DNA of 64,000 nucleotides, taken from Acanthococcus lagerstroemiae (lineage: Eukaryota; Arthropoda; Insecta; Hemiptera; Eriococcidae). Below are positions 40,881 through 52,796 of the stretch, one piece after another (position 1 is the stretch's first letter; each line of letters opens with the position of its first letter). The translations under genes and the position numbers were made by a program. The notes under the pieces were generated by a model. The model saw nothing but the letters and a program-made list of their open reading frames with translations. It searched no databases and was not told the DNA's origin. The stretch lies in contig CM063110.1 in NCBI GenBank assembly GCA_031841125.1, forward strand, positions 18,161,626 through 18,225,625, written 5' to 3'.

Positions 40881-41133
40881 CCCGATGTGCAAAATCCCAT
40901 CAGTTACCCGAGTAACTAAAGGGGAACAAGGGTAATCTGAGGGTAATCGAGGGTAACGAATGGATAACTTTTCCGCCGCGGGTAACCGGAGGGTAACTAA
41001 TTGCGTAGTATCCCGCCAATTACCCGGGTAACTAAAGGGGAACAAGAGCAATCTGAGGGTAACCCGAGGGTAACAAATGGGTACTTTTTCGCGGGTAACT
41101 GGGTAACTAGAGGGTAACTGATTGCGCATCGGG
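40881..41133. mobile_element. GGTAAC-rich mini-element, head-to-tail double copy
   Basis: Two consecutive units, each beginning ...AATCCCATCAGTTACCC or ...ATCCCGCCAATTACCC and continuing AACTAAAGGGGAACAAG. The outer ends are CCCGATGTGCAAAATC and GATTGCGCATCGGG, inverted repeats. The same family as 6,136-6,250 and 8,296-8,421. Confidence 0.72.
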
Positions 41134-41269
41134 GAGGTTCCTCATTCGAGATTTTTCCCCCCGTTTTATCACCGTACTAGCAATATACTACCCGCTCTTC
41201 GCGCGAGTTCAGAACTTTTGAGCCTTACTACGCCACAGCGATTGAATTTACTTAAACCTTTTTTCGCCA

Positions 41270-41600
41270 CAAACACGCTCTGAAACACAATCTACATACC
41301 GATCCATTAAACCTATAGGACAAACACTGGAGACATTGTTTCATTTATTACTCAAACTTTTCTCCGCCATAAACACGCTCTGAAACACAGTCTTCCATTC
41401 GAGATAACTTACATACTGCGATTTATTGACTCTATTGGACAAATACTGGAGACACTGATTCATTTATAAAGAAGATCTACTGACACTATCGGCCAAACAC
41501 TGGAGACACTGATTCATTTATAAGTATAACACAGACATAGGTAGGTGATCGAAGAAATCGGACAAAAACTGAAGACATTGTTATTCCATTATTGACGGTA
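41270..41600. repeat. Degenerate tandem repeat
   Basis: The phrase ACAAACACTGGAGACATTG, or a close variant, occurs at about 41,322, 41,439, 41,488 and 41,560, and AAACACGCTCTGAAACACA twice. The spacing is irregular (about 50-120 bp). Confidence 0.6.
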
Positions 41601-43084
41601 GTAAGGCCACTTTCTAGTGGATAACCATCATCATTAGTTAGCGTTTCATTTAGAAATGGTCGTGGATACCATATGGAAAATAGTTTTTAGAAAACTCACA
41701 ATTTTCTCATAACTTATGCTTGAAGAACCCAAAACGTATATTGTACCTTTTTCTACACTTTCTATTCAGCATACATGGGGAGAAGAAATTGTGAGATCCA
41801 CAGAGACCACGTCTCATGTGAGTGGTCACAATTTTAAGCAGTTCAGGTTGTGACTTTTGGTCCGGTATTTCTGCTGAGATAAGGGAATCAGTGTTCTCAC
41901 TTCGCAATTTCTTCTTTTAACAGTAGCAAAAGATGAGCATGTGGAAGACCTGAGAGCAAAAAGAAAACTCACTTCTATTGAACACATCTAACTGTCAATC
42001 ATAATGCAAAACATACTTTCTGCCATTCAGTTGAATACATATAACATAGTATGTACCTACCCAAATATATCATCCTTTTTTCATCACTTTTATCAATCGC
42101 TTCACTTTCAATTTGAAAACTCGGACTACAACATCATACAGCGATATTGATGACGCTGTCCAGGCAGAAGTGCCTCCCTCATCTCCTTCATCCATTTCCT
42201 ATATTGCAGGTAAATGTTATGACTTATGAATAAATCAGCTATGTCAAAATTTCTTGCATAACACAAACCATCTTGCATTCTTTCACAATATAACGGGGAC
42301 TTCCACTATGAGTTGATGGAAGAATTTCCAATATTCTCGGCATGATCATTATAGAATCTCTCAAGCGATAATATTGCTCGCAACGCAATTTTTTCCGATT
42401 TAATCAGTAATAAAGTAAGTTACATTCTCCTTCAATGTTTGCATACACACATATCAACAATATACCTACTGATTTAATGAACTGGTAAACTGCGTAATAA
42501 GTAATTTCCATTTCTTATCATCAGTGTGACAGAACTGCATTGCTGATAAACTGGTTTTATCATTCTTTTGAACTTAATTAATTTCATATCCAGAACAACT
42601 AAAGGGAAATAACAGTGGATCCTGCAATGGATCATAGGCTGCATGAGTTTCAGTGATTCGTTTCAACTCATCATCGCAGCCTGTAGGATTTCTGAAATCA
42701 GGAAATAAAATTTGTTTTCTGCCAATATCTGCTTCCTTTTAAGTGTCATATTCAAATATCATAACTCTGACTTCATATAACAATGAACAAAATAAGAACG
42801 GTGAAAACAGCGAACAAAATGATCAGGGAGGAAACTATAGGGAGTGTGTGGGGTTAAAACACCTCCCCAATAATTTGGCAGTCGGCAAATTTTGAAACTG
42901 TTCATTTGAATTTTTCATTTCTTATGAATGTTTATTTGTTTATGTGTCTATTATTATTTTTTCAATTACAAAATATTTCGATTAAAAAATCGACAAATTT
43001 TTAATTTTTTTAAAATGTTGTCAGCGAATTTTTAGTTTTTAAAACACATTTGTCGGCAAATTTTTCTTCTCCACCTCCCCAAAT
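41601..43084. other. Intergenic, nothing recognised
   Basis: AT-rich with short chance frames only. Near 42,890-43,080 a GTCGGCAAATTTT word recurs three times. Confidence 0.4.
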
Positions 43085-45135
43085 TGAAAGTCAAATTCCT
43101 CCACTCTTTTTTCTAACAGTACTGATATTATTCCTGGGTGCCTCAAATTATGCCCTATTAGTTTATCTCTCCTTCTCTTCAGACAATTCCGAACATACAT
43201 TTTACCTTCTACTCTGTTAATTACATCCTCATTTCATACCTTGTCCGTCCATTTCATGCTAAGTATCCGCCTATATATAGTAGCAACACATCTCAAAAGC
43301 TTCGATCCTTCTCTTTTCTGGTTTTCCTATGGTCCAAGTTTCACATCCATACAACGCTACACTCCAAACATAGGTTTTCAAGAACTACTTTTTGATTTCC
43401 AGATTTATTTTGATTTGAAAATATCACTTTTTCGATAAAACGCTAATTTGGCTTGAGCTATTTTACTACCAATATCCCCATTTATATTCCTTCCGTCTTC
43501 TGTTATTTTACTCCCTACAAGGCAAAATTCGCTTACTTTCTCAATTGTTTCCTGTCCAATATTTATATTTAAGCTATCGTGTTCACATCGATTACATACC
43601 ATTACTCTAGTTTTAGTTTTATTTATTCTCATACGATATTCTATACTCAAAATCTCCTTCATTCCTTTAAAATGTTTTCCAAATCAATACTCCTTTCAGC
43701 TGATAAGACAATATCATCAGCAAACCTGAACATCTTTACTCGCTTTCCATGTATAATGATGCCTGCTTCAAATTTTTCTTTTATGGTCCACTCTATGTAC
43801 AGATTAAACAATACTGGAGATAAGGAGCACCCCTGCCTTACACCTTTTTCTACATTAGCCTCCCCCTTTTCTTCTTCTATTCTTACTGTGGCTTTCTGTC
43901 CTTTATATAAGTTTAAAATAACGTATCTTTCTTTGAATTTTATACCTATCCTCTTTAGAATATTAAACATTTTATCCCATTAAACATTGTCAAAAGTTTT
44001 TCCAATATCAACAAAGGCCATATATGTATCCTGCCCCTTTTTGAGTCTCCCATCTACAATTAATCCTAAAGCTAACACTACTTCCCAAGTACCTCTACTT
44101 TTTCTAAATCCAAACTGAGCATCTTTTAATTCTGCATCTATTCTATTCTCAATTCTCCTGTAAATTATCCTAGTTAATATTTTTGACGCATGCGAAAGAA
44201 GACTAATTGTTCGATAATTTTCACACCTATCTGCTTCCTGCTTTTTTTTCGTATAATTACAACAGCACTGTTTTTAAAGTCCTCTGGTATTTCCCCTTTA
44301 TCATAAATATAACATACTAATTTGTACAGTCTATCATGTAGTATATTCCATTAAGTTCTGTCATAATTCAGCTGGTATATCTCATCTATTCCTGGAGCTT
44401 TTCCTTTCTTAAAATCTTTCAATGCTTTATCAAATTCCCCTCTTAAAATTGAGTCTCTCTTCTCATCGTCTTCCACATCTTTCTCCCTCTCCATTCTTAT
44501 TTCTTCATCCTCATTATTACTATATAGTCCTTCTACGTACTCTACCTACCTTTTTACTTTTCCGTCAGCTGTGTAAATAGGCTTTCCCTCCTTATTCGTT
44601 GAGTATATTACATGCTTTCTTCCTTCTTTCTCCAAACTCAATTTTTACTTTTCTATAGGCCAAGTCTATTTGTCCTTTATTCATAAACTCTTCTATCTCA
44701 TCACTTTTTTCTGTCATCCATTCCTCCTTTGCCTTTTTACACTCTCTCTTTATTCAATTCCTTAACTTTTGATAAGCTAATCTACTTTCCTTGTCGTTTG
44801 CATTCTTATACTTCCTTCGTTCGTCCATCGTTCTGAGGACTTCCTCCTTCATCCGTGGTTTCTTTCTTTCTCTCTTAGTTTTACCTAGATTTTCTTCTGC
44901 TGACTTTAATATTCCCTCCTTTATTTTAAACCCCAATCTTCCTCCACACTGTTAATTTCCTGTCTTTTTTCAACCTCTAATTCTAATACAATATCCTCTT
45001 GATATTTTTCTCTAGTATTAATATTTTCCAACTTTTTCAAATTCCATCTTTGTACCTCTTCTTTTCTACCAAGTTTCTTCAATCTAAGCCTGCATTTCAT
45101 TACTACCAAGTTATGATCACAGTCAATCTCGGCTC
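43085..45135 (-). mobile_element. Broken RTE-clade (BovB-type) retrotransposon
   Basis: Read from 45,135 leftward, fragments in shifting frames follow the order of an RTE ORF. First is the end of an EEP-type endonuclease (GAEIDCDHNLVVMKCRLRLK), then a Lys/Glu-rich linker. RT blocks follow (GVRQGCSLSPVLFNLYIE, FRFADDIVLSAE), then KTKTRVMVCNR, VGSKITEDGRN and a tail (TYVWSVALYGCETWT, KRRIEAFEM). Stops and frameshifts occur throughout. BovB-type RTE is my reading of the RT blocks and is not a database result. Confidence 0.75.
43659..43970 (-). pseudogene. RT palm fragment of the RTE element
   Basis: It contains GVRQGCSLSPVLFNLYIE and FRFADDIVLSAERSIDL with the catalytic Asp pair. The next piece (43,405-43,662) continues with the KTK block in another frame. 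Confidence 0.75.
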
Positions 45136-45179
45136 CCGGATAAGTTTTACAGAATAATATTTGATTCCTAAAACGTTTT

Positions 45180-45860
45180 TTGTAATACTGAGTACTTTTT
45201 TCACTCTGTCATCAAAACCCAGAGTTTGGCCCAAACACTTGTACTCTGTAATGGCTCAATTAAATTCTCATCTCCCGTAAGGTTTAACTTATTACCATTT
45301 GTTATTATTTTTGTTTTTGAGTGATAAATGATTGTAAAGACAATTCTTTGGCTTTCAATGCAGAGCTCCTCTGCTATATTTTTCAATTCATCTAGGCTAG
45401 CGCTCATCAGGACAATGCCATCCGTGAATCGGACGTTATTAAGCCATTGACTATTAATTTTTAACCCCTTTACCTTCCCAGTCGAGTCTGCGAAAAATAC
45501 CCTCTAATACACTATTAAATAAATGGAGGGAGGGCCCCCCGCTTTACCCCTTTATTAAGAATAAATATTCTTCACCTTGTCTATAAAAACGTATACAAGT
45601 TTTGGTGGAGTTTTTTTTTTTTTTTTAAAGATTTTTCAGAAATTTGATCATACTTGTAATTTACTTCATTGACTCAGTTTTCCAGCGCTTCCAATACATT
45701 TTCCTGGCTAATGGAATTAAACGCTTTATTGAAATCTATGAATATGAAGTTGACACGGATTTTGTATACTCTAGTTTCTTCGATAATTTGATTTAGGGTA
45801 AATATAAGATGGTCAGTTGTGGAAAAGAACCAGTCTAAATTCTGTCTGTCCTGTTGGTTG
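45180..45860 (-). mobile_element. Second RTE-clade fragment
   Basis: On the minus strand, broken pieces read FIDFNKAFNSISQENVLEAL (about 45,690-45,750), then LKINSQWLNNVRFTDGIVLM then SASLDEL (about 45,390-45,475), then KTKIITNGN (about 45,290). This is the motif A to thumb order of an RTE RT, in which the usual catalytic FADD has become FTDG. It is a different element from the one to its left. Confidence 0.65.
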
Positions 45861-45969
45861 GTGAAAATCGACTGTTGAATAAATTCGATTCTTTAGTATT
45901 TTTAGAAAAACTTTACCAAGATTTGAGAATAGACGTGCGGGTCTATTACATATTATACATTATTCCAAT

Positions 45970-46147
45970 CAGGGACGAAAATAAGGAGGGGCCAAGTCTC
46001 CGCCGGAGTTGGGAAATTTTAGTAGATGGATCAGAAGTTGGGAAAATCTAACAAGTCAAAAGTTTTTTTTTTAGCCAATACACATGAACAAATTTTAATT
46101 TCACAATTTTTGCCCCTTCAGAAAAAAAAATCTTCGCTACGTTCCTG
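45970..46147. mobile_element. hAT-like MITE of the CAGGGACG family
   Basis: The left end is CAGGGACGAAAATAAGG, the right end reverse-complemented is CAGGAACGTAGCG. The flanks ATTCCAAT and ACTCCAGT agree at six of eight positions. It is colinear with the inverted copy at 4,812-4,992 and related to 10,076-10,428. Confidence 0.72.
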
Positions 46148-47655
46148 ACTCCAGTCACCTTTTCTAAGCAAAAAAATCTCCGATACATGCCATTATTGTT
46201 TAGATGAAAAACCAGCTTTCTAAATTTAGTTTAAGAGCTCTGTCAAGAAGGCTGTTAAAGATTCTGCAGCTATTTTCAAAGTCGAATTTTCAGCGGTCTA
46301 TCATGGCCTGCTACCGTTCCACATACCAACTTGAGGATATTATACACTTCATATGGTAATATAACGGGTTTTCTTCCAACTTTCCTGTTACAACACTTCT
46401 AGGGCAGTTACAAACAACTATAAGGAACCACTTTTGTGAAAACTTGAGTCCTATGCAAATTATTTATTTTAATTAATGTAGGCGATAGAGAACGAGTTCT
46501 GACCCAGAAGTTAGTTCTCGTAGGCGTCTTTTTCATAGCACCGGAAGCCCAGATCCAAGGAAAGGGAATTTTCTACCCCTACAAGAGGGCTGTAACCTGA
46601 ACACTTACGCCAACAATTTATTTGGCATGATTTTTTACCGGCTTCGTTTCTTTAATGACTGTACTAAAAAATATAAAGGAAAAAGAACAGAAAATGATAA
46701 CAAAAAAAAACAGACCACTTCAACAGAGGAAAGTAAAAATCTATCACGGGAGCAGTGTTTCAGGTCTATGCCATAAAAACGAACTCGAAATCGACTGTGA
46801 ATTTTGAAATAATACGGCAAGATCATAAGTTGACGTCACGCCAAAATTTGAACAAATCTCGAGCTAGATTTTGAACTTACACATACACGTATTATGTACA
46901 CGTGTGAAAAACATCGTCGAATAGGTAAATAAATAATACCTCTAGGTACAAGACATCGGCTTTATTTGAACTTTACTAATGCGATTGCAGTGTAATCATA
47001 AAATATTTCTGCAGTTTCAGGAAGAGAATCCGCTTCTTGATGGACATTGCAAGTCGCAACAAGTTGTAGCATTTTTCACCACATGACGCATAACTGATGT
47101 CCACAAGGTCTGCGCATGTAAGAGGATCACACGCTATACAGAAATTAGTTTTTGTGTCATACAAATTCGATTTTGAAAATATAGTTAGATTTTTGATTCA
47201 ACCCCAATTTGGGCTCCAAATTCGACTGTTCTCTCGTTTAAGGAGCCAACTCGAATTTTCTGAAAAAATGGACAACGTATCAGGATAGGCTTTTTGGGTC
47301 ACTGTTTCCGGCGACTTAATAAAATTTCTCATCCAACCTCGGTTGGGCTTCCATATTCAAATCATGTCGCCCCTCACATGGATAAAGTTGACCTCCTTTA
47401 CAGAAAAACAAAGTTTTGGAGTAGGGGGTCTCAAAAACACAGATTTAAATTAACAAATTAGATTTCTGGCCCGATCCCAAGTTGATCGCTCACATCCAAA
47501 ATTGATCCGTTCATATTGAGTAAAATTAGCCCGGCTTTTAAAATTGAACGAAGTACGAAGTGAGTTTCTTTGCTCAGGAGAGGAGTCACCGAGCTCAAAT
47601 ATTACGTTCGATTTTCAGCTCGGCCTCGATTTCAGCCTTCAAGTTGAATGTTATA
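46148..47655. other. Intergenic, nothing firm
   Basis: No gene recognised. A Cys-containing minus-strand frame at 46,976-47,164 has no recognisable domain. From 47,190 to 47,560 loosely repeated phrases of the type CAACCCCAATTTGGGCTCC / CAACCTCGGTTGGGCTTCC appear. Confidence 0.35.
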
Positions 47656-47805
47656 GGGTAAAGCAGTGGCGTATTTAAGGGGGGGGGGTTCCGGGTTCAA
47701 CCACCCATGGCCAGAAAAAGCTCTAAAAAATATCAAACATATGCTCATTTAACACTTCTCTTTTTTAAAGGAATACCCTCAAAATTAAAAGTCAACCCCC
47801 CCCAT

Positions 47806-47815
47806 GATTTTATCC
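47806..47815. repeat. Target-site duplication of the Jockey element, left
   Basis: GATTTTATCC, identical to 54,288-54,297. Confidence 0.85.
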
Positions 47816-47936
47816 AGTTCCTATCGCGTACTTCGTACGATAACACGTCTCTCTCATGTTGTGCGTTATCTTGTATCAAGTGCTGTTCTAACGTGATCAT
47901 ATAACTATATCGGTACGTTCTTCCCGCGAGCCAGTA

Positions 47937-48018
47937 TGGCTACGCTCGACGAATTAAAAGTCTTAGTCGAATCGCTAAAAACTCAGGTTCAAACACTTGA
48001 ATCTGAAATCGTGAATTG
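47937..48018 (+). pseudogene. Probable N-terminus of Jockey ORF1, now out of frame
   Basis: The first ATG after the 5' UTR opens 26 codons (MATLDELKVLVESLKTQVQT...) with a heptad pattern suited to a short coiled coil. The frame ends at TGA (about 48,018), and ORF1 continues in another frame from about 48,016. A small indel probably separated this N-terminus from the body. Confidence 0.55.
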
Positions 48019-49179
48019 AAGCAGAAAATGGGAATTCGGAAGTTCCTGCAGCCCAGACCAGCAGGGCTCGTTGATGCTGAAATGGATGACAACCAGAACT
48101 CGGAACATTCGCCTTCGAGTCAACGGGAGAGAAAACCCCTTCCTTTCTTCATACGTGGAGTAAGATCAACGGCAGTGCTTAACACCATGGTCAATAAACA
48201 GGGTGTTAAAATCAGTGAAATGAAAGCGCTAGCAAATGGTGAACTCAAAATTCAGCCACAACTAACGAAAGACTATAGAAATCTGCGTAAGCTTCTAGAC
48301 AAGCCGACTCTTGAAAACGATAGCGATAAGAAAGCACTCGGCGTGTTGCGTTATCACACTTATCAATTACGTGAAGACAAACCTTATACCGTCTATGTTC
48401 GTAACCTACACTATTCTACTGAGCATAAAGAAATCGCCAACGAATTATCAGCTCTCGGTCACCAGGTAATAAATATTACTAATGTCCAAATTAAGAAACG
48501 TAATGAGGACAAATCCTTGTTGGTAAGACTGCCCCTCTTCAAAGTGGACCTGCAACCGAATGAAAATAATAACAGCATCCTATCGCTAACCTCACTCATG
48601 CAGTTCAAGATCTCAGTTGAGCTACCGAAGAAAACCAACTTAATTGCTCAATGCCGACGATGCCAAGAGATCGGCCACACTCAAAATTTCTGTACTGAAG
48701 CACCGAAATGCGTAAAATGCGGGGACAAGCGTCCAACGAAGGAATGCAAGAAACCATCGAACGCTCCTCCCAAATGCGCCAACTGTGGTGATGGCCACAC
48801 CGCCAATTATCGTGGATGTACTGTCTTCCAAATGAAATCAGCCCGTCCTTCAAAACAGTCAGCAATAGAAAGAATAAACCAGAAAACGCCTGCAAGTGGT
48901 AATGTAGGCAACCTAACGCGATCATATGCAACAGCGGCTTCTCTTAACACGGCGAATCATAATACGACCGCTCAGCATCGTATTGCTCACTCCCAATCCA
49001 CGCTCGCAGTTCAACAGCCTAGTGCCGTGAGTGAAATCTTAAAACTCCTCAAGACTATTGAGAGTAGGCAAACAAAAATGGACGAAGCTTTTTCTAGGCT
49101 GGAAGCCAAAGTCAACCACCTTGAATCTACAATAACTAGTTCACCAAGCCCGCGCGCCAGAAAGGTGCGCAAAACGTGA
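48016..49179 (+). CDS. Jockey ORF1 (gag-like nucleic-acid-binding protein), copy 1
   Basis: About 380 codons; the first ATG in this frame is at 48,028. FFIRGV and a YTVYVRNLHYSTEHKEIANE block form the RNA-binding core typical of Jockey gag-like proteins. Three Cys-rich knuckles follow: CRRCQEIGHTQNFC (C-x2-C-x4-H-x4-C), CVKCGDKRPTKEC and CANCGDGHTANYRGC. A basic C-terminus ends just before ORF2. It is presumed to coat element RNA in ribonucleoprotein particles. The true N-terminus may be the out-of-frame ATG at 47,937. Confidence 0.85.
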   Translation: MKQKMGIRKFLQPRPAGLVDAEMDDNQNSEHSPSSQRERKPLPFFIRGVRSTAVLNTMVNKQGVKISEMKALANGELKIQPQLTKDYRNLRKLLDKPTLENDSDKKALGVLRYHTYQLREDKPYTVYVRNLHYSTEHKEIANELSALGHQVINITNVQIKKRNEDKSLLVRLPLFKVDLQPNENNNSILSLTSLMQFKISVELPKKTNLIAQCRRCQEIGHTQNFCTEAPKCVKCGDKRPTKECKKPSNAPPKCANCGDGHTANYRGCTVFQMKSARPSKQSAIERINQKTPASGNVGNLTRSYATAASLNTANHNTTAQHRIAHSQSTLAVQQPSAVSEILKLLKTIESRQTKMDEAFSRLEAKVNHLESTITSSPSPRARKVRKT

Positions 49180-50497
49180 ACATGGCGGCGGAAAAAACAA
49201 GAATCCTCTGCTGGAATGCCAACGGCATTCTAACACGACGTCATGAACTTGAACATTTTCTTATCTCGCAGAATATTGACCTCGCACTAATCTCGGAAAC
49301 CCATCTTGTCAATCCGAACCAACTCAGGAAACTGCAGGGTTTCACAGCATATTCCTGCTGCCATCCAAGTGGAATCGCCCGTGGCGGATCGTTAATCCTG
49401 GTCAATAACCGTATAAAGCACAATGATGTGGGTGTGTATGCGACCGACCGTATCCAGCTATCTATGATCTCAATCTCGCTGTTTGGTGCCGCAATCAACA
49501 TCGGTAGCATCTATTGTTCGCCATCATATTCAATCCACCAAGAAGATTTTAACCAATTGTTCAGAGCCGCCGGTGATCGCTGGATAATCGGAGGTGACTA
49601 TAACGCCAAGCACACCAGGTGGGGATCCAGACTGATCTCGCCTAGAGGTAGGGAGCTGGCGAAGGCCCTAGACAACTATAAATGTAACATAGTTGCTCCT
49701 AACTCTCCTACCCACTGGCCGTCTGACGTGACCAAAAAACCAGATATCATCGACTTTTTCACCACCAAGAACATCGCTACGAGTTACCTACAAGCAACAT
49801 GTGTAGTTGACCTTTCATCTGATCACTTGCCCATTGTTCTCACAGTCACCAGAGCTATTGGACGCATCGATAATGTTCCCAATTTGACAAATAAAACCAC
49901 GGACTGGGACAGGTTCCGAGAACTAGTGCATGCAAAAATCACCCTGACCGAAAGAATTGATTCTGGAATTCAACTTGACCAAGAAGTGGAGGTTTTTACA
50001 GATCTACTAACCTCAGCAGCTCAAGTTACCACCAAGTACACTACTTCCACTGTGCAAGCACCCACCTACCCACCTCATATATGCGAATACGTTAGAAAGC
50101 GAAGAGCTGCACGACATCGTTGGCAGAGAACCAAGTCAGCAACTGACAAAACTGAATTCAACCGGCTCAACAGGCTAGTATCAACAGCTATGAAGAATTA
50201 TAAAGCTGAGTCCTTCCAGCAATACGTATCTTCGCTTTCACCTAGTAAGCATAATGAGTACTCACTATGGAAAGCAGCAAAAAGAATTTGTCGACCAGTA
50301 ACTGTAAAGAGCCACCTGAAGAGCCCTGATGGCATGGCAAGAATCATGTCAGATCAAGAACAAGCTAACCTGTTTGCTAGACATCTCGAATCCATCTTTC
50401 AGCCCAACGATAATACTGTCCAACACAACTACAAACCGGTGTCCGTATGATGCTCCTGGCCATATCAAGCACACCGCACCACACGAGGTCGCAGCCA
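48201..50497 (+). repeat. Tandem duplication within the Jockey element, unit 1
   Basis: From GGGTGTTAAAATCAG in ORF1 to GAGGTCGCAGCCA in ORF2. It repeats at 50,500-52,796. The copies look identical apart from two single-A length differences. Confidence 0.92.
49182..50450 (+). pseudogene. Jockey ORF2, copy 1: endonuclease only
   Basis: The ATG at 49,182 lies two bases after the ORF1 stop. The AP-type endonuclease signature is complete: LCWNANGI, LISETHL, IIGGDYNAKHTRWGS and LSSDHLPIV. The frame runs on to about residue 415, then an extra A near 50,412 shifts it into a stop at 50,448-50,450. Shortly after, at 50,497, the sequence jumps back into ORF1, so this copy has no RT. Confidence 0.85.
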
Positions 50498-51478
50498 CAG
50501 GGTGTTAAAATCAGTGAAATGAAAGCGCTAGCAAATGGTGAACTCAAAATTCAGCCACAACTAACGAAAGACTATAGAAATCTGCGTAAGCTTCTAGACA
50601 AGCCGACTCTTGAAAACGATAGCGATAAGAAAGCACTCGGCGTGTTGCGTTATCACACTTATCAATTACGTGAAGACAAACCTTATACCGTCTATGTTCG
50701 TAACCTACACTATTCTACTGAGCATAAAGAAATCGCCAACGAATTATCAGCTCTCGGTCACCAGGTAATAAATATTACTAATGTCCAAATTAAGAAACGT
50801 AATGAGGACAAATCCTTGTTGGTAAGACTGCCCCTCTTCAAAGTGGACCTGCAACCGAATGAAAATAATAACAGCATCCTATCGCTAACCTCACTCATGC
50901 AGTTCAAGATCTCAGTTGAGCTACCGAAGAAAACCAACTTAATTGCTCAATGCCGACGATGCCAAGAGATCGGCCACACTCAAAATTTCTGTACTGAAGC
51001 ACCGAAATGCGTAAAATGCGGGGACAAGCGTCCAACGAAGGAATGCAAGAAACCATCGAACGCTCCTCCCAAATGCGCCAACTGTGGTGATGGCCACACC
51101 GCCAATTATCGTGGATGTACTGTCTTCCAAATGAAATCAGCCCGTCCTTCAAAACAGTCAGCAATAGAAAGAATAAACCAGAAAACGCCTGCAAGTGGTA
51201 ATGTAGGCAACCTAACGCGATCATATGCAACAGCGGCTTCTCTTAACACGGCGAATCATAATACGACCGCTCAGCATCGTATTGCTCACTCCCAATCCAC
51301 GCTCGCAGTTCAACAGCCTAGTGCCGTGAGTGAAATCTTAAAACTCCTCAAGACTATTGAGAGTAGGCAAACAAAAATGGACGAAGCTTTTTCTAGGCTG
51401 GAAGCCAAAGTCAACCACCTTGAATCTACAATAACTAGTTCACCAAGCCCGCGCGCCAGAAAGGTGCGCAAAACGTGA
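50447..51478 (+). pseudogene. Jockey ORF1, copy 2: 5'-truncated by the duplication
   Basis: From GVKISEMKALANGEL onward it is identical to copy 1, including all three zinc knuckles. It lacks the N-terminal part before codon ~60, which is replaced by about 17 codons of out-of-frame ORF2 sequence. Confidence 0.85.
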
Positions 51479-52796
51479 ACATGGCGGCGGAAAAAAACAA
51501 GAATCCTCTGCTGGAATGCCAACGGCATTCTAACACGACGTCATGAACTTGAACATTTTCTTATCTCGCAGAATATTGACCTCGCACTAATCTCGGAAAC
51601 CCATCTTGTCAATCCGAACCAACTCAGGAAACTGCAGGGTTTCACAGCATATTCCTGCTGCCATCCAAGTGGAATCGCCCGTGGCGGATCGTTAATCCTG
51701 GTCAATAACCGTATAAAGCACAATGATGTGGGTGTGTATGCGACCGACCGTATCCAGCTATCTATGATCTCAATCTCGCTGTTTGGTGCCGCAATCAACA
51801 TCGGTAGCATCTATTGTTCGCCATCATATTCAATCCACCAAGAAGATTTTAACCAATTGTTCAGAGCCGCCGGTGATCGCTGGATAATCGGAGGTGACTA
51901 TAACGCCAAGCACACCAGGTGGGGATCCAGACTGATCTCGCCTAGAGGTAGGGAGCTGGCGAAGGCCCTAGACAACTATAAATGTAACATAGTTGCTCCT
52001 AACTCTCCTACCCACTGGCCGTCTGACGTGACCAAAAAACCAGATATCATCGACTTTTTCACCACCAAGAACATCGCTACGAGTTACCTACAAGCAACAT
52101 GTGTAGTTGACCTTTCATCTGATCACTTGCCCATTGTTCTCACAGTCACCAGAGCTATTGGACGCATCGATAATGTTCCCAATTTGACAAATAAAACCAC
52201 GGACTGGGACAGGTTCCGAGAACTAGTGCATGCAAAAATCACCCTGACCGAAAGAATTGATTCTGGAATTCAACTTGACCAAGAAGTGGAGGTTTTTACA
52301 GATCTACTAACCTCAGCAGCTCAAGTTACCACCAAGTACACTACTTCCACTGTGCAAGCACCCACCTACCCACCTCATATATGCGAATACGTTAGAAAGC
52401 GAAGAGCTGCACGACATCGTTGGCAGAGAACCAAGTCAGCAACTGACAAAACTGAATTCAACCGGCTCAACAGGCTAGTATCAACAGCTATGAAGAATTA
52501 TAAAGCTGAGTCCTTCCAGCAATACGTATCTTCGCTTTCACCTAGTAAGCATAATGAGTACTCACTATGGAAAGCAGCAAAAAGAATTTGTCGACCAGTA
52601 ACTGTAAAGAGCCACCTGAAGAGCCCTGATGGCATGGCAAGAATCATGTCAGATCAAGAACAAGCTAACCTGTTTGCTAGACATCTCGAATCCATCTTTC
52701 AGCCCAACGATATACTGTCCAACACAACTACAAACCGGTGTCCGTATGATGCTCCTGGCCATATCAAGCACACCGCACCACACGAGGTCGCAGCCA
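50500..52796 (+). repeat. Tandem duplication within the Jockey element, unit 2
   Basis: Offset 2,299 bp from unit 1. The junction at 50,497-50,500 joins ORF2 sequence to ORF1 with about one base of microhomology. Confidence 0.92.

Noticed and set aside
46976..47164. Cys-rich minus-strand frame as an exon of a secreted protein
   Set aside because: No signal peptide, no recognisable spacing of Cys and no convincing neighbouring exons.
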